From: Candidatus Poseidoniaceae archaeon
GTDB lineage: Archaea; Thermoplasmatota; Poseidoniia; Poseidoniales; Poseidoniaceae
DNA: 6,278 nt
NCBI GenBank assembly: GCA_013329865.1
Contig: DUJJ01000003.1
Location: 1-6,278, forward strand
Direction of reading: 5' to 3'
The notes beneath the pieces were generated by a model. It did no database searches. It was not told where the DNA came from and was given only the letters and a program-made list of their open reading frames with translations. Below, piece after piece: positions 1 through 5,076 of this stretch (the stretch's first letter is position 1; each line of letters starts with the position of its first letter). A program made the translations under genes and the position numbers.

Positions 1-110
1 GCTTAATGATTGGGAAATTCGTTACATCAATGGATTTCATTGTGGTAAAAAACTAAACAAACTGCATGCATCTTGCATATGTAATTAGCAATATTGAATA
101 AGGAGTTGCC
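1..110 (+). promoter_or_regulatory. AT-rich leader / probable promoter region of the thi operon
   Basis: No convincing gene is seen here. Every + frame that is open at the left edge stops by position 88. The stretch is AT-rich and contains clustered short symmetries: TGCATGCA at 63-70, the inverted repeat ATGCA-TCT-TGCAT at 66-78, CATATG at 76-81 and CAATATTG at 89-96. I cannot identify a clear archaeal BRE/TATA pair. The AT-rich run at about 90-100 would be in roughly the right place for a weak TATA element if transcription started near the ATG at 124 (leaderless model). The promoter role is inferred from its position ahead of a closely packed operon. Confidence 0.45.
101..105 (+). promoter_or_regulatory. 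Shine-Dalgarno-like AGGAG pointing at ATG 111, not at the regulator ATG 124
   Basis: AGGAG lies five bases before ATG 111-113, ideal spacing for translation. That ATG opens only a 10-codon frame ending at TAG 141-143. The regulator start at 124 is 18 bases from the motif, too far for normal use. Either it serves a short leader ORF, or the sequence carries a small indel, or it is coincidental and the regulator mRNA is leaderless. Confidence 0.4.
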
Positions 111-126
111 ATGAGTATTACTCATG
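110..126. promoter_or_regulatory. Perfect 17-nt inverted repeat over the regulator start codon; candidate ThiR operator
   Basis: The sequence CATGAGTATTACTCATG consists of two perfect 8-bp arms (CATGAGTA and TACTCATG) around a single central T. It spans the start codon at 124-126 of the regulator gene as well as an earlier ATG at 111-113. Prokaryotic HTH regulators commonly bind such symmetric sites as dimers, and regulators of this kind often control their own operon, so the natural reading is an autoregulatory operator. In RNA the same bases could fold into a 7-bp stem with a 3-nt loop that hides both ATG codons, which is an alternative translational mechanism. The symmetry is seen directly; the function is inferred. 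Confidence 0.6.
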
Positions 127-143
127 TTAGGCGAAGTAGGTAG
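111..143 (+). CDS. Possible 10-codon leader peptide overlapping the regulator start
   Basis: This short frame reads MSITHVRRSR then TAG. It has a well-spaced AGGAG and overlaps the first six codons and part of the seventh of the regulator gene in another frame. Nothing in the peptide suggests attenuation by a particular amino acid. It may be a translated leader that couples to the regulator by termination-reinitiation near 124-143, or it may be spurious. Another possibility is that it is the true N-terminus of the regulator separated by an indel. I regard it as a hypothesis only. Confidence 0.2.
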   Translation: MSITHVRRSR

Positions 144-996
144 CAAATGGCTAGACAGATTACATCAACATGTAGCTAAAGATTTACGAGGAAAAGGTTG
201 GTCACAAACGGAAATTGCACGAGCTCTTGGCTCAACACAAAGCACGATTTCACGTCATGTGCAGAAGCCAACTATCGCCTTACCAGCCTCAGCTGATGAA
301 GCAATGGTAGACTCGTGGGCTAGCGAATTATCCCAGGCATTGTCATCTATCGGACCAGAGTCAAATGTGATAAGACAACGTCTTATTGTCGAAATGCAGT
401 TCACCGGTAACCAAACACTCAGGTTTGATAAAACACTGACTGGCCTGGATCTTGATAGTGGGCAAGTAGAAAGAGCACTACTCAGAAGGCTTGAGTGGGC
501 AATTGGCAGACTTGATGTAAATCGTATTAAACACATTTTACCCGCTGTTGGCATGAACATAGCATCCTGCACCAAAGGCGCTAGAGAAACCAGTGATGTT
601 GCAGCCTTCCCCGGACGAATAGCAATAGTTAACGGCAAACTCAGACATCACGAGACACCAGCATTCGGAGTGTCAAACCATTTAGCATCGATTTTAATCC
701 AGGCGCACACCATGAACGAGGCTAAAACATCGATTATCAACCTGAAGCCACTTACCTCAGACGACAGCGTCAACGTTAGAAAAATAAAACAGATTTGTGA
801 CGATTTAGGTTACTCATTCGCCACCTGTAAAAAAGGTAAACTAGTCGGGTCACACTCAAAAATTGACCTAATTCTTGATGAGGGCGGTTATGGCTGGGAA
901 CCAAGTCTTTACATCTTAGCTCACAACCCGCTTGAATTGATAGACCGTACACACCAAATTGCGGGCCACTTAGGAGGTGTAATGAATGCAGTTTAG
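124..996 (+). CDS. thiR: ThiR-like transcriptional regulator: HTH plus ThiN-fold domain
   Basis: This is probably the transcriptional regulator of thiamine metabolism (ThiR type). Residues about 25-46 form a helix-turn-helix: GWSQTEIARALGSTQSTISR has the usual SQxEIAxxLGxTQxxxSR pattern. Residues about 131-285 match the ThiN (thiamine-phosphate synthase-like) fold, with PGRI at 163-166, GVSNHLASIL at 182-191 and GGYGWEP at 254-260. In archaea, HTH-ThiN fusions act as regulators, with the ThiN domain expected to bind a thiamine phosphate. I do not see the Asp-Arg...Glu-Pro motif remembered from ThiN enzymes, and the segment before GGYGWEP reads ILDE rather than carrying the expected catalytic His, so enzyme activity is unlikely. 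Residues 50-130 are an unassigned helical linker. The start is the only in-frame one, since TGA at 112-114 blocks extension, but it lacks a well-placed SD. The 3' end overlaps thiB by 11 nt. Confidence is high for the family and moderate for the exact name. Confidence 0.85.
   Translation: MLGEVGSKWLDRLHQHVAKDLRGKGWSQTEIARALGSTQSTISRHVQKPTIALPASADEAMVDSWASELSQALSSIGPESNVIRQRLIVEMQFTGNQTLRFDKTLTGLDLDSGQVERALLRRLEWAIGRLDVNRIKHILPAVGMNIASCTKGARETSDVAAFPGRIAIVNGKLRHHETPAFGVSNHLASILIQAHTMNEAKTSIINLKPLTSDDSVNVRKIKQICDDLGYSFATCKKGKLVGSHSKIDLILDEGGYGWEPSLYILAHNPLELIDRTHQIAGHLGGVMNAV
972..979 (+). promoter_or_regulatory. Strong ribosome binding site AGGAGGTG for thiB
   Basis: AGGAGGTG lies inside the last codons of the regulator gene and ends six bases before ATG 986. 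It is close to a full match to the 16S anti-SD. This fixes the thiB start and shows that thiB can be translated strongly from a message on which the upstream gene is still being read. Confidence 0.85.
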
Positions 997-2092
997 AGCT
1001 ATCCTATGTAGTATCGTCATTATGTCCTTCGGCCTAGCAGGGTGCATCGGCAACGACAGCGAGTCAAGCGGACCTTGCGATGACGGCACCGTCGATATCT
1101 TGACCTATGACATCCTAGCCTTGAGCGAGGATATGGTAAACCAATTCACCATAGAATCCGGATACTGTGTCAATTTCATTTATGAGGACGACGCTGGCAG
1201 CATACTGGATAAAATGATGTTGACAAAGAATAGCCCTGTCGCAGACCTCATGATTGGCTTGGACAACACATACCTGCAAACCGCCCTCGCTAATGATCTG
1301 TTGGAAGAAACCAACTATGTCAATAACGCCGGTTATCAAAACATTACCGAATCAGCATTAGAACCATATTCCGGAACAATGGCTGTCCCGTTTGATATGG
1401 GGCCAGTGTGTCTGAACTACGACGAGCGATTTGTTGACGACGAAAATGTCTCAACACCGACATCTCTATGGAATCTAACAGAGGATGAATGGCGCGGAAA
1501 ACTAACCTTCCCCTCGCCGGTAACCTCGTCCCCCGGGCGAGCCTTCTTGGTGGCGACAATCGACTATTTCGAAAATGATGATGACACTGAGACCAACGCA
1601 TTTGATTGGTGGCAAGCAATAAAAAACAATGATGCTATATTTACATCTGGCTGGACCGAGTCCTACGAAACACACTACACTGGCGGGTATGGTGAATATA
1701 CAGACGGATACATCGGAGATGCTCACCTAACTGTGTCATACTGTCAATCTCCAGGAGTTGAAGCCTTCTACGCTGGAAACTACACCCACTCTACTTCGAT
1801 TGTATTACCAAAAACCACATTCCAGCAAGTCGAATACACGGGAATTATCAGTGGCGCACAAGATGTCGATGCCGCTGAAGCATTCATTGAGTACTTATTG
1901 AGCAATGAGGTAAATTCAAACATGCCGGTGAACAACCTGATGTATTCAGTTCTGAAAGACCAAACTCTGCCAGAGACAGACGGTTACAGGTATCACTCGG
2001 ACATTCCAGAGGAAAATACCGATATCGAGATTTCCAGAATAAATGAAGAAATGTCGACGTGGTTACAAAACTGGCAATCAGCAACAGATTGA
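986..2092 (+). CDS. thiB: Thiamine ABC transporter substrate-binding lipoprotein ThiB
   Basis: This is the extracellular thiamine-binding component, anchored by a lipid. A Sec-type signal (residues 1-19) ends in the lipobox LAGC, with Cys20 as the likely lipidated residue, followed by an acidic, Ser/Gly-rich linker to about residue 33. The mature part follows the ThiB/TbpA family along its whole length: VDILTYD (36-42), ADLMIGLDN (86-94), VPFDMG (134-139), TSSPGR (180-185), SGWTESY (221-227), LTVSYCQSP (248-256) and a C-terminal NNLMYSVL...TWLQNWQ segment. In E. coli TbpA the regions around GWSEAY and LSYTTSP line the thiamine pocket, so Trp223 and Tyr252 are likely ligand contacts (inferred by alignment from memory). 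At 368 aa it is a little longer than E. coli ThiB (about 327 aa), mainly through the linker and a mid-protein acidic insertion near 189-202. The mature chain has four Cys (31, 61, 142, 253). Its place before thiP and thiQ supports the assignment. Confidence 0.93.
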   Translation: MQFRAILCSIVIMSFGLAGCIGNDSESSGPCDDGTVDILTYDILALSEDMVNQFTIESGYCVNFIYEDDAGSILDKMMLTKNSPVADLMIGLDNTYLQTALANDLLEETNYVNNAGYQNITESALEPYSGTMAVPFDMGPVCLNYDERFVDDENVSTPTSLWNLTEDEWRGKLTFPSPVTSSPGRAFLVATIDYFENDDDTETNAFDWWQAIKNNDAIFTSGWTESYETHYTGGYGEYTDGYIGDAHLTVSYCQSPGVEAFYAGNYTHSTSIVLPKTTFQQVEYTGIISGAQDVDAAEAFIEYLLSNEVNSNMPVNNLMYSVLKDQTLPETDGYRYHSDIPEENTDIEISRINEEMSTWLQNWQSATD

Positions 2093-2097
2093 GGTGA
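2091..2097 (+). promoter_or_regulatory. Ribosome binding site GAGGTGA deciding the GTG start of thiP
   Basis: GAGGTGA overlaps the thiB stop codon (TGA 2090-2092) and ends four bases before GTG 2102. It supports the GTG start and close translational linkage of thiB and thiP. Confidence 0.75.
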
Positions 2098-2101
2098 AAC
2101 T

Positions 2102-3856
2102 GTGCTGAACCTGAGTCAGCACCGCAACCTCACCATCGCTACCCAGTGGGCAATAATAACCGGATTTTGTGCGTTGACCATTCTACCACTAATCTATGCA
2201 ATTTTCCGGTTAACATCGGTAACAGATATGTCCATGTTTTCTGCTTTATCACAGTTTTTTTCCGATGATGACACTGTTAAAGCACTAGAATTCACCGTTT
2301 TAGAAGCAACAATTTCAACTGTATTTACGCTAGTGGTTGGCCTGCCAGTAGCCTGGTATTTGGGTCGTTACAAATGGCGCAATATCAGATTTATCCGAGC
2401 CATACTCTCAGTGCCATTTGTGACCCCATCCATCGTTGTAGCAATGGGATTCTTGATGCTAATTGACCCCGATGGCTTGCTTGATTCCATAGGAATAGAT
2501 TTACGCTTGGAAACTGGCATAATTGGCGATCTAGCGAATGTAACAGGATGGAGTAATCCCGGCCATTTCATTGCTCTCATCGCTGCTCACGTATGGTTTA
2601 ATTTATCACTTGTAATGAGATTTATAGAACCAACTCTGTCAACACTAGATCGAACGTGGGAAGAACAAATTAGGTTTCTACCTGCTGGGAAAAGTCCTAT
2701 CCGGAGATTCAGAAATCTGTGGTTCCCACTACTTGCTCCGGCTGCACTGTGCGCCGCATGTTTATGCTTTATATTCAGTTTTAGCTCGTTCGCATTAGTA
2801 AAATGGTTGACGCCAAATCAAGATAATCTTGAAACTCTGATGGCTAAATCAGGAGGCTCTGCTGGAATATACAATTACCGTATTGACACCAGCGAAATAG
2901 TTCTATCAACATCGATTGTTCAATTACTGATTTTGAGTGTGGCAATTATCCTTACCGCCCGCATTCAGAAAAAACACTCAACAATTCATTCGATTGTGAC
3001 AGAAAATTCCCATAAAGTCACCAATAGAGCACCGACAAAACTGGCTCAATTTACCATCTATGGTGCAATTAGTTATGCCATCTTGCCACTGATATTAGTA
3101 TTAATTTCATCTGTTAGGATAAGAGATTCAAGAAGTAATGAACACTACTATTCAGCCAAAGCTTGGATTGAAGCATGGAACGGTAACTATTCGGCCACGG
3201 CTATCCCTGAGGCCTTGTATAATTCTCTTACATATTGCTTCATTACATTAGTTATCGCACTACCAACCGGTTACGTGATTGCATCGGCAATTGCGCGACT
3301 GGAAGCAGAAAATAAGCCGAATACTGCTCGTGTCATAGAGTTCATTTCGATGATACCGCTAGCACTTTCTGCGGTGATGATTGGCCTAGGAATTCTAATT
3401 GGTGTGTTAAAATGGGCTCCAGATTTGTTCTCTTGGGCGGTCTTACCAGCAGTTCCTCACATTATAATTACAACACCATTTGTCGTTAGAATTATGCTGC
3501 CAGCAATAAGGTCACAAGAGCCAGAGTATCACGAACAGGCCTTATTGCTTGGACTCTCACCGATTAGAGCGTGGTGGCACGGAAGAATTGCTTTGTTACG
3601 CGCTCCTATAGTAGTGTCAGCTGCCTTGACTATGGCATTTTCTTTAGGTGAATTTGGCGCGTCGTGGATCTTAATTCGCTCTGGCAGTTGGAATAGTTTG
3701 TCAGTGCTTGTCGACCAGTTAATGGGCCGGCCGAAGTTTGATCCACTCATCCAACCAATGGCCATGGCTGCTGCCACAGTATTAATGATCTTGACATTTA
3801 TTTTATTTATGATTGCAGAAAGATTCCGGCATAGCCAAGAAGGAAGTGGTTTTTGA
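2102..3856 (+). CDS. thiP: Thiamine ABC transporter permease ThiP (two fused transmembrane domains)
   Basis: This is the membrane channel of the thiamine importer. The 584-aa protein has two homologous halves, as in E. coli ThiP and other fused permeases of the iron/thiamine importer group. By eye there are about 12 hydrophobic segments: near 13-36, 62-87, 97-121, 152-172, 207-233, 267-286, 316-337, 374-398, 411-437, 441-464, 500-526 and 552-573. A polar linker at about 288-314 joins the halves. The second half carries a canonical EAA loop (EQALLLGLSPIRAWW, 478-492, Gly484) that would contact ThiQ. The first-half loop (EEQIRFLPAGKSPIRRF, 187-203) has Pro194 near the usual Gly position. The first half also has the family's SFALVKWL...LETLM segment (229-247), matching the region that reads TTLEV in typical ThiP. 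The start is GTG 2102, supported by the RBS. The end overlaps the thiQ start. Confidence 0.92.
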   Translation: MLNLSQHRNLTIATQWAIITGFCALTILPLIYAIFRLTSVTDMSMFSALSQFFSDDDTVKALEFTVLEATISTVFTLVVGLPVAWYLGRYKWRNIRFIRAILSVPFVTPSIVVAMGFLMLIDPDGLLDSIGIDLRLETGIIGDLANVTGWSNPGHFIALIAAHVWFNLSLVMRFIEPTLSTLDRTWEEQIRFLPAGKSPIRRFRNLWFPLLAPAALCAACLCFIFSFSSFALVKWLTPNQDNLETLMAKSGGSAGIYNYRIDTSEIVLSTSIVQLLILSVAIILTARIQKKHSTIHSIVTENSHKVTNRAPTKLAQFTIYGAISYAILPLILVLISSVRIRDSRSNEHYYSAKAWIEAWNGNYSATAIPEALYNSLTYCFITLVIALPTGYVIASAIARLEAENKPNTARVIEFISMIPLALSAVMIGLGILIGVLKWAPDLFSWAVLPAVPHIIITTPFVVRIMLPAIRSQEPEYHEQALLLGLSPIRAWWHGRIALLRAPIVVSAALTMAFSLGEFGASWILIRSGSWNSLSVLVDQLMGRPKFDPLIQPMAMAAATVLMILTFILFMIAERFRHSQEGSGF

Positions 3857-4515
3857 TGGCGGAGAATAGTGCATTCCTAACAGTCAATATCAATCACAAG
3901 CAGTTTGATAACACAACGATCTTTTCTAATCTGCGCTTGTCCATGAGAGATGACGAGATTATCTCTATCTTTGGACCCAGCGGTTGCGGAAAAACTACCC
4001 TATTGCGGATGATAGCAGGGCTTGAAGAAACTATTGAAAATGAGATAATTTTGGCAGATGTGTATCAAAATCAGGTTGGATTCATTTTTCAAAAACCCGT
4101 TTTATATCCACATCTTAATGTGGCCAAGAACATACTGTTAGGCAGTACGGCTAAGTTAACCAAACAAGAACAGTTGGCGACTGTTGATGAATCGTTGCAA
4201 ATGGTTGGTTTACCGGGATTTGGTAAGAGAAAGGTAACAACCTTGTCCGGAGGCGAAGCGCAGCGTGTAGTGTTGGCCAGAGCACTGTTGGCGCGACCAA
4301 AATTACTACTCTTGGATGAACCATTTTCTTCTCTTGATTTAGACTCGCGGCGACAATTAGCAACCGAGGTAAAAGCTATTTTGCGTGAGCAAAATGTAGC
4401 AGCAATTCATGTCTCACACGATATCGAAGAGGCAAAAATCATTTCCAATCGCATTTTAAATTGGGAAAATATTTGCGATCCAAGCAACGCAAGCAATAAT
4501 AACGAGCAAGACTAA
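3856..4515 (+). CDS. thiQ: Thiamine ABC transporter ATP-binding protein ThiQ
   Basis: This is the cytoplasmic ATPase that drives the thiamine importer. All ABC motifs are intact (numbered from ATG 3856): Walker A GPSGCGKTT at 40-48, Q-loop Gln79 in FIFQKP, signature LSGGEAQRV at 130-138, Walker B LLLLDEP at 150-156, D-loop SSLD and switch His188 in HVSHD. It is 219 aa, slightly shorter than E. coli ThiQ (about 232 aa). The stretch between Walker A and the Q-loop is compressed: the usual PxxGxIxxxG...R segment is replaced by EETIENEIILADVYQNQ. There is no C-terminal regulatory domain. I chose ATG 3856, which overlaps the thiP stop as TGATG and suggests stop-start coupling; a TTG one codon upstream (3853) is possible. 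AAGGAAGTGG at 3840-3849 can serve as the RBS. The substrate is assigned from the adjacent thiB and thiP. Confidence 0.92.
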   Translation: MAENSAFLTVNINHKQFDNTTIFSNLRLSMRDDEIISIFGPSGCGKTTLLRMIAGLEETIENEIILADVYQNQVGFIFQKPVLYPHLNVAKNILLGSTAKLTKQEQLATVDESLQMVGLPGFGKRKVTTLSGGEAQRVVLARALLARPKLLLLDEPFSSLDLDSRRQLATEVKAILREQNVAAIHVSHDIEEAKIISNRILNWENICDPSNASNNNEQD

Positions 4516-4531
4516 GTCTGACTTGAGCCAC

Positions 4532-5068
4532 ATGCCTGCAGTCCCGATAGAGGTTTTGCCCTACGTGAGAGGCATTCAGTTGGTCCTCTCATCCTATGAG
4601 GGTTACACCAAAGGCAAACGACGGGAGGCTGATGGACTAATTAGAGATGAGATTAAACGGGCTGGAACAAGAGCTCGCAATCATCTCTCTAATATCCAGG
4701 ATGTTGCGTTCAAATCAGATAACATGGATGTCGCTAGAATAGCTAAATTAGCCACATCTGAAATAGATAATCTCATTGAAGATGTTGATAAATCAGTTAC
4801 AGGAATGAACCACGCGTTTTTCTCTGGCGCTCGCTCAGTAAAGGTTTCAGATTTGAAGAAATTGATTAAGCATGACCATGATGTCATCGAAATGGTCACC
4901 AAAGCAATCAACATAGCCAACAGTGCAGAGCATGCATTTGGCACCAGTAGTCCAAATGAAGAGGTGAAAAATCTGATACAACAATGCCAGCAAATGATTA
5001 CAAGTTGTCAAGGCTTCTTTAATTCTAGAAACAAAATACTCGGTGGCCTTAGGCAGAAAACAAAGTAG
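4532..5068 (+). CDS. Hypothetical helical cytoplasmic protein, partner of the SPFH gene
   Basis: I do not recognise this 178-aa protein. It has no signal peptide, membrane segment or enzyme motif. The sequence is dominated by amphipathic helices with heptad-like spacing, including a strongly charged helix near the N-terminus (KGKRREADGLIRDEIKRAG, residues 27-45). Loops are suggested by Gly/Ser/Pro at about 97-100 and 136-141, and two Cys lie close together (152 and 159). The likely fold is a helical bundle. It starts 16 nt after thiQ and ends 8 nt before an SPFH/zinc-ribbon gene, so it is probably co-transcribed with both. By analogy with modules that pair SPFH proteins with small helical proteins (PspA in B. 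subtilis ydj) it may bind the SPFH partner or the membrane; this is inference. Neither ATG 4532 nor the in-frame TTG 4523 has a clear SD, so the start is uncertain by three codons. Confidence 0.75.
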   Translation: MPAVPIEVLPYVRGIQLVLSSYEGYTKGKRREADGLIRDEIKRAGTRARNHLSNIQDVAFKSDNMDVARIAKLATSEIDNLIEDVDKSVTGMNHAFFSGARSVKVSDLKKLIKHDHDVIEMVTKAINIANSAEHAFGTSSPNEEVKNLIQQCQQMITSCQGFFNSRNKILGGLRQKTK

Positions 5069-5073
5069 GTGGT
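5067..5073 (+). promoter_or_regulatory. Ribosome binding site AGGTGGT deciding the GTG start at 5077
   Basis: AGGTGGT overlaps the stop codon of the preceding gene and ends three bases before GTG 5077. It is the best-placed SD for the downstream SPFH gene and supports GTG as its start, with translation linked to the helical-protein gene. Confidence 0.6.
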
Positions 5074-5076
5074 AAA

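Noticed and set aside
1..40. Possible divergent gene on the minus strand starting at 40 (MKSIDVTNFPIIK... running off the left edge)
   Set aside because: Only 13 codons are visible and I see no ribosome binding site; it cannot be supported without sequence to the left.
1..88. Possible C-terminal end of an upstream + strand gene (28 codons open from position 2, stop TAG 86-88)
   Set aside because: It is too short to judge, has no recognisable motif, and another frame is also open for 17 codons in the same bases; it fits chance as well as coding.
1..123. TPP riboswitch ahead of the thiamine operon
   Set aside because: The conserved THI-box segments (a CTGAGA-like core and the later ACC...GAT...TGCC part) are not present, and the leader is very short.
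255..638. 127-codon open frame on the minus strand within the regulator gene
   Set aside because: It lies opposite well-supported HTH/ThiN coding sequence, shows no domain pattern, and its protein looks like a reverse-complement artefact.
4516..4531. Terminator or separate promoter between thiQ and the helical-protein gene
   Set aside because: The gap is only 16 nt with no T-run, hairpin or TATA-like element, so co-transcription is the simpler reading.
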